This document shows positions 16,224 through 24,497 of a stretch of 64,000 bases of DNA, in pieces. The stretch is from Rhodoblastus sp963703385. Its GTDB lineage: Bacteria; Pseudomonadota; Alphaproteobacteria; Rhizobiales; Beijerinckiaceae. The notes below the pieces were generated by a model that saw nothing but the letters and a program-made list of their open reading frames with translations, made no database searches and was not told where the DNA came from. Both the position numbers and the translations under genes were made by a program. Position 1 is the stretch's first letter; each line of letters starts with the position of its first letter. The DNA is taken from contig OY969816.1 of assembly GCA_963703385.1 (NCBI GenBank), positions 434,001-498,000 of the forward strand, written 5' to 3'.

Positions 16224-17411
16224 TCAGGCGGCTTCGAGCGCCAAGGCGACGCCCATGCCGCCGCCGATGCACAAGGCGACGACGCCGCGCCTCAATCGGT
16301 CGCGCCGCATCGAATGCATCAGCCGTGTCGCCAATATGGCGCCCGTCGCGCCGATCGGATGGCCATGCGCGATGGCGCCGCCCTCGACATTGACGATTGT
16401 ATCGGGCAGGCCCAGCTCCTGCATGACCGCGAGCGCGACGGCGGCGAAGGCTTCGTTGATTTCGAAGCGTTCGACTTCGGCCAGAGTCCAGCCGGCCCGT
16501 TCGAGCGCCGTCCTGATCGCCGGAACGGGCGCGAGGCCGAACATGCCGGGCTCGACCGCGGCCAATCCATAGCCGGCCAGCCGCGCCATGGGACGCAAAT
16601 TATGGCGCCGGGCGAAGGCGGAGTCCGCCACGATCATCGCCGCGGCGCCGCTGTTGAGCCCCGGCGCATTGCCGGCGGTGATGGTTCCGTCCTCGCGGAA
16701 AGCGGGCGGCAGTTTTGCCAGCGCTTCGAATGTCGTCTCCGGCCTTGGCGCTTCGTCTTTGGTGAAAGACTCGGGCGCCTCCTGCCGGCCCGGGACTTCA
16801 ACCGGGACGATCTCCTCCTCGAACTTGCCGGCCTCGCGCGCGGCGCAGAACAGGCGTTGCGAGCGTAACGCGTAACGGTCTTGAGCTTCGCGGGTCAATT
16901 GGCGTTGGGCGGCCAGATCCTCGGCGTGCCAGCCGGAATGGCGGCCGGAAAAGGCGTCCTCCAGCCCGTCGCGCAGCATGGAATCGTGAATTTGCGCCGA
17001 CCCCAGGCGATAGCCCCAGCGCCCGCCCTCGAGCAGATAAGGGGCGCGGTCCATGTTCTCGAAGCCCCCGGCGATGGCGCAGTCGATCTCGCTGCTGACG
17101 ATCTGCTGCGCCGCGCTGATGACAGCCTGAGCGCCGGAGCCGCAGACCCGGTTGACCGTCATGGCGGGAACGGAAATCGGCAGGCCGCCGCCCAAAGCCG
17201 CCTGCCGCGCCGGATTCTGGCCGTTGCCCGCCTGGACGACATTGCCCATGACGACGCCGCCGACTTCGGCGGGATCGAGGCCGGAGCTGGTCAGCACGGC
17301 CCGAACCGCCGTCGCCCCGAGCGCCGCAGCCGGAACGGATTTGAGCGAACCGTTGAAGGCGCCGATCGGCGTGCGCGCGGCGTCGCACAGCAGAATTTCG
17401 CGTAAAGCCAT
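16224..17411 (-). CDS. Acetyl-CoA C-acyltransferase (thiolase)
   Basis: 395-aa thiolase of biosynthetic/degradative type II length. The acyl-accepting Cys is in NRVCGSGAQA (about residue 89), the base His in GGAIAHGHPIGATGA (about 350), and the second Cys in ALCIGGGMGVALALE (about 380). NEAFAAVALA is also conserved. The reaction is reversible condensation/cleavage of acetoacetyl-CoA or longer 3-ketoacyl-CoA. Acetoacetate released by Fah and by the leucine pathway could feed it after CoA activation; this link is inferred. Confidence 0.92.
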   Translation of the reverse strand: MALREILLCDAARTPIGAFNGSLKSVPAAALGATAVRAVLTSSGLDPAEVGGVVMGNVVQAGNGQNPARQAALGGGLPISVPAMTVNRVCGSGAQAVISAAQQIVSSEIDCAIAGGFENMDRAPYLLEGGRWGYRLGSAQIHDSMLRDGLEDAFSGRHSGWHAEDLAAQRQLTREAQDRYALRSQRLFCAAREAGKFEEEIVPVEVPGRQEAPESFTKDEAPRPETTFEALAKLPPAFREDGTITAGNAPGLNSGAAAMIVADSAFARRHNLRPMARLAGYGLAAVEPGMFGLAPVPAIRTALERAGWTLAEVERFEINEAFAAVALAVMQELGLPDTIVNVEGGAIAHGHPIGATGAILATRLMHSMRRDRLRRGVVALCIGGGMGVALALEAA

Positions 17412-17729
17412 AAAACCGGCCTCCCGTCGCAGCCCGGGCGAAAACGTGGCCAGGGCGGTTCTTTTCTCTCCAAGACGCGGCGGGCGCGGATTGGTTCAAC
17501 CTGCGCCCATCCGGTTAACGCAGACATCCAGTACATATAGGGACGCCGCAGCTTTTCCTCCTGCGGCGGCAAGGCGCCAGGAGCAGAAGTTCGTTGTCGG
17601 TCGGAGGAGCCCGCGTCTTCGGCGGAAACGGGTCATTCGATCAGGACGCCCACCGCTTCCCTTGCGCACCTAATTTTCGCGCAGGATGTGCAATGGCTCT
17701 GACAATGCAGCACGCACGTTACCGAATAG
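17412..17729. other. Intergenic gap between thiolase and the HgcAB-like gene
   Basis: 318 nt in which nothing gene-like or structural stands out. It holds the thiolase promoter (leftward) and the 3' flank of the HgcAB-like operon. Confidence 0.4.
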
Positions 17730-18869
17730 TCACTCCGCTTCTTGGGACGAGGCTCCAGTCGCAACTTTGACCGTGCGCCGACCGAGCAGGTTCATCCTGG
17801 TGCTGCGGATGGTCGGGGCTTCCACTACGCGCCCGTCATCGTAACGAAAGCGCAAGGCGTCTTCCGGGCATTGCACAATGCAAGCGCCGCACTGAATGCA
17901 TTGGTCGGGGTGATTAATTTCGACCCTGCGCCGCCGCCCGTTCATCTTCAGCACGTCGCGAGGACAAACCTGGACGCATTCCGCCGCGCCCGAACAGCAT
18001 TCGGCGACCAGCTCGATATGCGCTTCATTGTGAAAGGTATTGATATAGCTGCCGTACCACGGCGTCGTGCCAGCCAGATCGACCGACAGGACGGCCATCG
18101 CCAGCAGGCTTGCGCAACTCACGACGACGCAATGCGTCATCGTGGCCGCTCCCAGCGCGGCCAGCAGGCCGCTGCCAGCGAGCGCCGCTGCAACGACAAA
18201 GGCCGCGAAGGTCAAGAAACGCCGCCGCCCTTGAATCTGCAGCCGGGGAAGCAAGCCGAACAGGCCATAGACAAGCAGCGCCATCGCTGCGCCGGAAACC
18301 GCCATCGTCAGCAGGCCGAAAAATATCGCCAGCACGGGCAGCGCGATGACCAGCATCGGCGCGCACCACAGCGTCGCCATCTCCATCCGCTCCCACGCAG
18401 GAAAGCGCATGAACCGCTCAAGCTTGACAACCCGCGCGCCGCGGCCGAGGAAGGCCGGCAGGTCCTCCAGCCGCGCGGGACCCCAGCGCGTGGCAAAACC
18501 GGTCGCCTCGGTGATGCGGCGGCGCTCCACGCCAGTGGCGCAAAGCTGCGGCAGGATGATCTCGCGGCGATCGACCAGACCCGCGAGGCGCGAGACGCGG
18601 ATCGCCGCGATGATGTCGTGATGGGTGAGATAGCCGCCGCTGGACGCGCACCAGACATTGATGCCCTTGCTGTTGGCGACCAGCAGCCAGGCGTCTCGCC
18701 CGGACAAGGCCTCGCGCAGCCGGCGCACCGTGAGGGTGAAATTGCCGGTGACCAGCACCGGCGAATTGCGGCCGGGATTGCCGATGCGGATCAGGCCCGT
18801 CGGCGCGCGGTGCGGCAGCGCGCCGAGCCCGCGGTCGCGGCAATAGCCGGGAATATCGGCGAGTTTCAT
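17730..18869 (-). CDS. HgcA/HgcB-like fusion: corrinoid-binding domain, membrane helices and dicluster ferredoxin
   Basis: 379 aa. Residues 25-150 match the HgcA corrinoid-binding domain: NPGRNSPVLVTGNFTLT, SGRDAWLLVANSKG, then the cap-helix motif N71-V-W-C74-A-S-S-G, then IILPQLCATGVE and GFATRWGPARLEDLPAFL. About 165-262 is a hydrophobic domain of four to five helices, as in HgcA. About 285-345 is an HgcB-like ferredoxin. Cluster II is complete (C324, C327, C330, C334). Cluster I has C291, C292, C298 and C302, with Ala295 where the second canonical Cys should be. True mercury-methylating HgcA has NVWCAAGK; the Lys and one Ala are changed here, so mercury methylation should not be assumed. 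By family, a membrane protein that takes a methyl group on cobalt with electrons from its own ferredoxin is plausible. The ATG overlaps the stop of the methyltransferase gene (ATGA). Confidence 0.85.
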   Translation of the reverse strand: MKLADIPGYCRDRGLGALPHRAPTGLIRIGNPGRNSPVLVTGNFTLTVRRLREALSGRDAWLLVANSKGINVWCASSGGYLTHHDIIAAIRVSRLAGLVDRREIILPQLCATGVERRRITEATGFATRWGPARLEDLPAFLGRGARVVKLERFMRFPAWERMEMATLWCAPMLVIALPVLAIFFGLLTMAVSGAAMALLVYGLFGLLPRLQIQGRRRFLTFAAFVVAAALAGSGLLAALGAATMTHCVVVSCASLLAMAVLSVDLAGTTPWYGSYINTFHNEAHIELVAECCSGAAECVQVCPRDVLKMNGRRRRVEINHPDQCIQCGACIVQCPEDALRFRYDDGRVVEAPTIRSTRMNLLGRRTVKVATGASSQEAE

Positions 18870-19528
18870 GTCTCCCCCTTCACGCCATGGGTGATCAGGA
18901 AGCTATTCGACCACAGCCGCTCCTCCTTCAGCTCGGTAAATCCGGCGGCGTGAAGGCGACAACCGATGTTGCGGATCGGCTGCGTCGTGGTCTGGGTGAG
19001 GAGATAGGTCGCGACAGCCAGCGGCCAGCGCCACAGACGGTAGGCGAGGCGGGCGAAACCGCCCTCGGGCAGGGTCTCGTCCGCGATGACGATCCTGCCT
19101 CCTGGCTTCAAGCGCGAAAAGGCGGCACGCAAAACATAGTCCTGCTCCTCGGGCGACATTTCGCTCATCGCCAGGCACGACACGACGGCGTCCAGGCTGG
19201 ATTTGGCAAAGCGGTCCTCGATCTCGGCCGCGTCCAGTTGCAGGAATTCGACGCGTCCCGCCGCCGGCGCGGGTTTGTTCCTCGCGACTTCGAGCATCTC
19301 CGCATTATGGTCTATCCCAGTCACCGTCGCCCCCCGCGCGGCGCAGGCGAGCGTCACCCCGCCAGCGCCGCTGCCGATATCAAGGACATGCTTGCCGGGC
19401 GCCGCCGCCGCAAGAAGCGCAACACGCGCATAGACTTCGCCGATGCGGCCGCACGACAGCATGCGGAGGCCTCGATCATAGCGCTCCGGCGCGGATTCCA
19501 GAACCTTCATCCAGACGAAGCCGCTCAT
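18866..19528 (-). CDS. Class I SAM-dependent methyltransferase coupled to the HgcAB-like gene
   Basis: 220-aa Rossmann-fold methyltransferase. SAM-binding motif I is VLDIGSGAGGVTLA (residues 48-61), the acidic residue ending strand 2 is in TGIDHNAEML, and motif post-II/III is LDAVVSCLAMSEM and LKPGGRIVIADETLPE. The N-terminus MSGFVWMKVLESAPERYDRG is distinctive; I recall methyltransferases with this start repeatedly accompanying corrinoid-protein genes, which fits here but is from memory. Its stop overlaps the HgcAB-like start by 4 nt, so both proteins are made together. The natural reading is that it either supplies a methyl group to the corrinoid protein or acts on its product. Confidence 0.82.
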   Translation of the reverse strand: MSGFVWMKVLESAPERYDRGLRMLSCGRIGEVYARVALLAAAAPGKHVLDIGSGAGGVTLACAARGATVTGIDHNAEMLEVARNKPAPAAGRVEFLQLDAAEIEDRFAKSSLDAVVSCLAMSEMSPEEQDYVLRAAFSRLKPGGRIVIADETLPEGGFARLAYRLWRWPLAVATYLLTQTTTQPIRNIGCRLHAAGFTELKEERLWSNSFLITHGVKGET

Positions 19529-19576
19529 GTCCGGCGATTTTTTCCTCGCTTCCGCGACGCCCTTGCAAAACTTATC

Positions 19577-20050
19577 CTACAACCAGCGCCGCACTTTTTG
19601 GCAATAGTCGATCCAGGCTCGGCCAAAAGCTTCACGCATCTGGCGCTCTTCGAAAGGGATGATCACGAATTGCATGACCAGCACAGGCGCCGGCAAAAAG
19701 ACCAGCGGCCAGGCGCAGCCGATCATGATCGCGGCGCCGCCGCACAAGGCGGTCAGCGCGACATACATCGGATTGCGGGAGAGCGCGTAAGGTCCGGCCG
19801 CTATCAGGCGCGCCGGTCGTCCGTAGGGGACGACCGTGGTCTTCCCGAGCCAGAACAGTCCAAGGCTGGACAGACCGAAGAGGCCCGACGCCGCCAGCAG
19901 CAGCCCGCCGAACGCGCGGGCCGTTTCGGTCTGTATCCAGCAGGGCGACCAGTGGAGGACAAGATTCAGCGCCAGACCCGCGGCGAAGAACGCCGCGTAA
20001 AGGACGGGCGGCGGAATCCGCAATAGCAATGGAAATCCACGGCTCTCCAT
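19577..20050 (-). CDS. Isoprenylcysteine carboxyl methyltransferase-like integral membrane methyltransferase
   Basis: 157 aa with four to five hydrophobic helices. The C-terminal signature of the ICMT/PEMT group is visible: GPYALSRNPMYVALT (about residues 86-100, SAM-binding) and the EERQMREAFGRAWIDYCQKVRRW end (about 134-156). In bacteria such proteins methylate lipids or small thiols; substrates are mostly unknown. It lies 48 nt upstream of the class I methyltransferase on the same strand, so it is probably the first gene of the HgcAB-like operon. It would place a second SAM-dependent methyltransferase at the membrane beside the corrinoid protein. Confidence 0.8.
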   Translation of the reverse strand: MESRGFPLLLRIPPPVLYAAFFAAGLALNLVLHWSPCWIQTETARAFGGLLLAASGLFGLSSLGLFWLGKTTVVPYGRPARLIAAGPYALSRNPMYVALTALCGGAAIMIGCAWPLVFLPAPVLVMQFVIIPFEERQMREAFGRAWIDYCQKVRRWL

Positions 20051-20149
20051 TCCTGGCGCCTTTCAAGAGCGAAGCCGGTTTGCTTTCGCCGCAAACGACC
20101 GCCATGCTTTTGAGCAAGTTCTGGGGACACAGGCAAGGGACATGCGCCA

Positions 20150-21322
20150 ATGACATACGACATTCCGATCGCCGAAATGCCGGACCCGGCGCTGCGGCTG
20201 ATGGAAATCGTCGAACGCAAGGGGATCGGCCATCCCGACACGATCTGCGACGCCCTGGCGGAAAATTTTTCGGCGGCATTGCGGCGATTCTGGCTCGAAA
20301 GGGTCGGCGCGGTCCCGCATTACAATGTCGACAAGGTGCTTTTGCGCGGCGGCGCGGCACAGGCGCGGTTCGGCGGCGGCGAGGTGACCGCGCCGATCGA
20401 GATTTATTTCGCCGGCCGGGCGACGACCCGGTTCAAGGGCGTCGAGGCGCCGCTTGAAGCGCTGGCCGACGAGGTCGCGCGCGATTTTTTCCGCAACAAT
20501 TTTCACGTTCTCGAGCCGCAGCGCCATGTCAGGACGCATTGCCTGATCCGGCCCGGCTCGGCCGATCTGGTCGAACTTTTTCACCGGCCGGCTGGCGGCG
20601 TTGCGCTCGCCAATGATTCTTCGGTCGGGGTCGGCTTCGCGCCCTTGAGCGCGCTCGAACGAAGCGTCCTCGACATTGACCGGATGTTGCGCGCGACAAA
20701 AACCCGGCGTGAGCGCCCCGCCTTCGGCGAGGACAGCAAATTGCTGGCGGCGCGGCGTGGCGACGTCGTCGAGTTGACGGTCGCCTGCGCCTTCTGCGAC
20801 AGGTATGTCGTCGACCTCGACGATTATCTGGCGCAGAAGGCGGCGCTTGCGGCGCTGGTCGGCGCCGCCGCCGACGCCGGAGCGGCCGTAAGCGTCAATG
20901 GCGCCGACGATCCCGCCGCCGGATCGATTTTCCTGACCGTGACCGGCACGTCCGCCGAGGCCGGCGACGATGGCGAGGCCGGGCGCGGCAATCGCGCCAA
21001 TGGCCTGATCGCGTCCTGCCGGCCGATGAGCATGGAAGGCGTCGCCGGCAAGAACCCGATCTCGCACGTGGGCAAGCTGTATAATATCGCCGCCGACGCC
21101 ATCGCCGCGCTTGTGGTCGAGGAAATCCCCGAAATTGCGGCGGCGGAATGCTATCTGGCGAGCCGGATCGGTCAGCCGATCGACCAGCCGGCTTTCGCCC
21201 AGGTTCGGATCGCGCCGCGCGACGGCCGGGCGATCGATCAGTTCAAGCCGGCGATCGACCGGATTCTTCGCGACCATCTGCTCGAAGCTTGCGAGCGGGC
21301 GACGGCCTGGCAGGTTGACTAA
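20150..21322 (+). CDS. Archaeal-type methionine adenosyltransferase
   Basis: 390 aa of the archaeal MAT family, not the usual bacterial MetK. Diagnostic segments are ERKGIGHPDTICD (residues 22-34, ATP/methionine site), FGEDSKLLAARRGD (about 191-204) and RPMSMEGVAGKNPISHVGKLYN (about 291-312). These match the archaeal enzyme in order and spacing. It makes S-adenosylmethionine from ATP and methionine. It is divergent from the methyltransferase/HgcAB-like operon with only 99 nt between starts. A dedicated SAM supply for that operon is the obvious inference. Proteobacteria normally rely on MetK, so this is likely a transferred, specialised copy. No SAM riboswitch was recognised upstream. Confidence 0.88.
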   Translation: MTYDIPIAEMPDPALRLMEIVERKGIGHPDTICDALAENFSAALRRFWLERVGAVPHYNVDKVLLRGGAAQARFGGGEVTAPIEIYFAGRATTRFKGVEAPLEALADEVARDFFRNNFHVLEPQRHVRTHCLIRPGSADLVELFHRPAGGVALANDSSVGVGFAPLSALERSVLDIDRMLRATKTRRERPAFGEDSKLLAARRGDVVELTVACAFCDRYVVDLDDYLAQKAALAALVGAAADAGAAVSVNGADDPAAGSIFLTVTGTSAEAGDDGEAGRGNRANGLIASCRPMSMEGVAGKNPISHVGKLYNIAADAIAALVVEEIPEIAAAECYLASRIGQPIDQPAFAQVRIAPRDGRAIDQFKPAIDRILRDHLLEACERATAWQVD

Positions 21323-21498
21323 GTTCGATCGGGTGCCGTCGATCATTATGCAAATGTCATGGCGCCGCTGCCGAATGCGCTTATCTATTCAAATGAACAG
21401 CTCCAGCTCCCCGACGGCGCGTGTGGTCCTCTGCCAGAGGAGAGCATTCCGCCAGGGCGCGACAGCGCCGAACCACAGCACAGGCAGGGAGATGGAAA

Positions 21499-22506
21499 AT
21501 GAGGACAGGCAGCGCATTGCCAGGGCTGATCTTTGCCGTCATCGCCGGCCTTGGCGTAGGTTTCGCGTCGCTGGGCTATAATGGTGGAAATTATAACGAA
21601 ACCCTGTCGAAGGCTTTCGTCGCTTTAATCCTCGCCATCGCGGCGGCGTCCTCGATCAAGATTGCGGATCAGTGGAACAGGGTCGTGGTGCTGCGGCTGG
21701 GGCGCTTCCGGTCGCTGGAAGGGCCGGGACTGTTTTTCATCATCCCGATCATCGAAACCGCGCCGTACTGGATTGACACGCGCGTGATCACCACCTCGTT
21801 CAAGGCCGAAAAGACGCTGACCAAGGACACGGTGCCGGTGGATGTCGACGCCGTATTGTTCTGGAAGGTCATTGACCCGAAAAAGGCGGCGCTCGACGTC
21901 GCCGATTATGGCGGCGCTATTAGCTGGGCCTCGCAAACGGCTCTGCGTGACGTGATCGGGAAGACGATGCTTTCGGACATGCTTGAAGGAAGAGAAAAAA
22001 TCAGCGCCGAGCTTCAAAAAATTATCGACGTGCGCACTGAGCCATGGGGCGTCAATGTCATTTCGGTGGAAGTCAAAGACGTTCTCATACCGGCGGCCCT
22101 TGAGGACGCGATGTCAATGCAGGCGCAGGCCGAGCGGGAACGACAGGCCCGCGTCATTCTTGGCGATTCCGAGCGGCAGGTGGCGGAAAAATTTGCCGAT
22201 GCCGCGCGGACCTATGTCAATGATCCCGTCGCCTTGCACCTCAGGGCGATGAACATGCTTTACGAGGGTTTGAAGCAGAATTCGACGATTGTCATCGTGC
22301 CCAGTACGGCTGTCGAACTCGATGCAACTCGGTGGTCTGGCCGGACTTACGGCGCTCACCATGGGACTGGGCCAAGACGGCGTAAATCAAGACAGGCGCG
22401 CGACGCAGCCCGGTCCGCCGTCAGAACCGAAGCCGGTCTGAATCGGCCCTGTGCCGACGCCATGAGCCGAAGCATGACCTGTCGCTCGGAAACCCCGCCA
22501 GTTTGA
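21499..22506 (+). CDS. Slipin/stomatin (SPFH domain) membrane protein, C-terminus frameshifted
   Basis: N-terminal hydrophobic helices (about residues 8-27 and 36-52) precede an SPFH domain: QWNRVVVLRLGRF, GPGLFFIIPIIE, RVITTSFKAEKTLTKDTVPVDVDAVLFWKV and the coiled MQAQAERERQARVILGDSERQVAEKF segment. These proteins oligomerise into membrane microdomain scaffolds. As written the frame ends at 22506 with an Arg-rich tail unlike slipins. One extra C at 22318 explains it: skipping it gives Ser-Met-Gln-Leu-Gly-Gly-Leu-Ala, the normal slipin ending, stopping at 22441. So this is either a sequencing indel or a recent frameshift. The gene follows the archaeal-type MAT on the same strand (176 nt apart) and may belong to that membrane-associated system. 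Confidence 0.82.
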   Translation: MRTGSALPGLIFAVIAGLGVGFASLGYNGGNYNETLSKAFVALILAIAAASSIKIADQWNRVVVLRLGRFRSLEGPGLFFIIPIIETAPYWIDTRVITTSFKAEKTLTKDTVPVDVDAVLFWKVIDPKKAALDVADYGGAISWASQTALRDVIGKTMLSDMLEGREKISAELQKIIDVRTEPWGVNVISVEVKDVLIPAALEDAMSMQAQAERERQARVILGDSERQVAEKFADAARTYVNDPVALHLRAMNMLYEGLKQNSTIVIVPSTAVELDATRWSGRTYGAHHGTGPRRRKSRQARDAARSAVRTEAGLNRPCADAMSRSMTCRSETPPV

Positions 22507-22681
22507 ATTGGAATTTTCCAATTATGGTCTAATGCGCGCGATCGGTGGGCTGGCTCTCAGGCCTTGGTCCGCTGTGACAGGAAATCGGGTCAGTCGGGGC
22601 GGTCGCCTCGACCTAGCGAAGGTCGGCTTCGAACCCTTGATTGACGCGCAGGGCAAGCTCTGCGTATGACGGCAATGGGTC

Positions 22682-24267
22682 CAGCCTGTGTGGAAACGCG
22701 TTGATCTGTTAGATTGATTCCGCTGAGGGGGGCGGGATGAATCGTTTCATTGAGGGCGAAGACCGGCGGCAAGCGACACTGCTCCCTGACAGTTTGGAAG
22801 ATTATGTGACGGGCGATAATCCGGTCCGCGTCATTGATGTTTTCATTGCCGAACTGGACTTGGCGGCGATGGGCTTTGCCGGTGTCGCGCCGGAAGCGAC
22901 GGGGCGGCCGGCCTATCATCCAGCGACCCTGCTGAAGATCTACCTCTACGGCTATCTCAATCGCATTCAATCGAGTCGCCGGCTCGAACGGGAGACCCAG
23001 CGCAACATCGAGTTGATGTGGCTGACCGGCCGCTTGATGCCGGACTTCAAGACGGTCGCCGACTTCCGCCGTGACAATGGGCCGGCGATCCGGGCGGCCT
23101 GCACTCATTTCGTCGTGCTGTGTCGCCGGCTCAACCTGTTCACCCGGTCTGTCGTGGCGGTTGACGGCAGCAAGTTCAAGGCCGTCAACACCCGCGACAA
23201 GAACTTCACGGTGGCCAAGGTCGCCAAGCGCATCGAGCAGGTGGAGGCCAGCGTTGCGCGCTACCTGGCCGCGTTGGACCACGCCGACCGGCAGCACGAC
23301 GACGTGTCCGAGGCGAAGACCGCCCGCATCAAGGAGAAGATCGAAGGCCTGCGGCGGCAGATGCAATCTCTGAAGGCGATGGAAAGGCAGGTCGAGGAAG
23401 CGCCCGACAGGCAGGTTTCCCTGACCGACCCAGACGCCCGGTCGATGGCGACCAGCGGCAAGGGCACGGGCATTGTCGGCTACAATGTTCAGATCGCCGT
23501 CGACGCCGAGCACCATCTGATCGTCGCGCACGAGGTGACCAATGTCGGCACCGACCGGTCCCAACTGGCGGCCATGGGCGGCAAGGCGCGCGATGCGACG
23601 GGATGCGAGGAAGTCGCCGTGCTGGCGGATCGCGGTTATTACAACGGCGAGGAGGCGCTGGCTTGCGAAGGAACGGGTGTGCTGCCTTACGTTCCCAAGA
23701 CGCATACCTCAGTCAACGCCAAGCGCGGTCTCTTCACGGTGCAGGATTTCATCTACGACGCCGAGAATGACCGCTACACCTGCCCGGCGGGCGAGTTTCT
23801 GACCAGGGGAAAAGTGCGCTCAGACCGCCGTGACGATATGGACCACTACCGCAACCTTACGGCGTGCCTGACCTGCGAGCTCAAACCCCAATGCACGTCT
23901 GACAAAGTCAAACGGCAGAAACGCTGGGAGCACGAAGCGGTGCTCGACAGGATGCAGGCGCAACTCGACCGCATGCCGGAGGCCATGACCATCCGCCGCC
24001 AGGCCGTTGAGCATCCCTTCGGAACCCTCAAGGCGTGGATGGGCAGCACCCATTTCCTGACCAAGACACTTGAAAAGGTCAAAACGGAAATGAGTTTGCA
24101 CGTGCTTGCCTATAACATGAAGCGGATGATCAATATCTTCGGCGTGAGGCCGCTGATGCAGGCCATTGCCGGCTGAACTCATCTGCCGCACACGCCCGCC
24201 ATCGTTTCTCTTGCCGATCCGCGGCTACCAATCGGCAAATCAAAAAATCGCGTTTTCACACGGCCTC
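22682..24267 (+). mobile_element. IS1182-family insertion sequence, apparently complete
   Basis: About 1.59 kb bounded by imperfect inverted repeats: left AGCCTGTGTGGAAACGCG at 22683-22700 and right (complement) AGGCCGTGTGAAAACGCG at 24249-24266, matching at 15 of 18 positions. GGTC occurs directly outside both ends (22678-22681 and 24268-24271), a possible 4-bp target duplication. One intact transposase gene fills the element. It sits between the slipin and the indolepyruvate oxidoreductase genes and breaks no recognisable gene. The exact ends are inferred by eye. Confidence 0.75.
22737..24176 (+). CDS. IS1182-family transposase (DDE)
   Basis: 479 aa, full length and uninterrupted. The start MNRFIEGEDRRQATLLPDSL, the GRPAYHPATLLKIYLYGY segment, the SRRLERE/NIELMWLTG block and the DFKTVADFR motif are typical of IS1182/IS5-like group transposases. 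Catalytic Asp candidates lie in VVAVDGSKFKAV and AVLADRGYYNGEE, and the Glu near RRQAVEHPFGTLKAWMG. A Cys-rich segment (TACLTCELKPQC) precedes the last catalytic region, as usual in this family. The element is probably still mobile. Confidence 0.93.
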   Translation: MNRFIEGEDRRQATLLPDSLEDYVTGDNPVRVIDVFIAELDLAAMGFAGVAPEATGRPAYHPATLLKIYLYGYLNRIQSSRRLERETQRNIELMWLTGRLMPDFKTVADFRRDNGPAIRAACTHFVVLCRRLNLFTRSVVAVDGSKFKAVNTRDKNFTVAKVAKRIEQVEASVARYLAALDHADRQHDDVSEAKTARIKEKIEGLRRQMQSLKAMERQVEEAPDRQVSLTDPDARSMATSGKGTGIVGYNVQIAVDAEHHLIVAHEVTNVGTDRSQLAAMGGKARDATGCEEVAVLADRGYYNGEEALACEGTGVLPYVPKTHTSVNAKRGLFTVQDFIYDAENDRYTCPAGEFLTRGKVRSDRRDDMDHYRNLTACLTCELKPQCTSDKVKRQKRWEHEAVLDRMQAQLDRMPEAMTIRRQAVEHPFGTLKAWMGSTHFLTKTLEKVKTEMSLHVLAYNMKRMINIFGVRPLMQAIAG

Positions 24268-24497
24268 GGTCACGAACGGCCGATCAACGGCGCCGGCGCC
24301 GGGCGCCGGCCAGTCTATAGGGTGCGGGCGCCTGCGCTGGCAGGATCGGCATGGTTCAATCTTCAACCAGGACCGTGCGGGATTGGCGAAAAGCGCAGGC
24401 GGGGGCGCCGCCCCAAAAAGTTAAGGCAAAGATCGGAAACTTGCCGCCGGCTCGCCGGTTGATCGGCGGGATGGATTCGCCCATATGAGAAGGCGCG

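Noticed and set aside
17730..18869. Calling the fused protein a mercury methylase (HgcA/HgcB)
   Set aside because: The cap-helix motif and one ferredoxin cysteine differ from authentic HgcA/HgcB, and it is a fusion; only an HgcAB-like label is justified.
20051..20149. A SAM riboswitch in front of the archaeal-type MAT gene
   Set aside because: The 99-nt gap shows no recognisable conserved riboswitch core and no anti-terminator/terminator pair.
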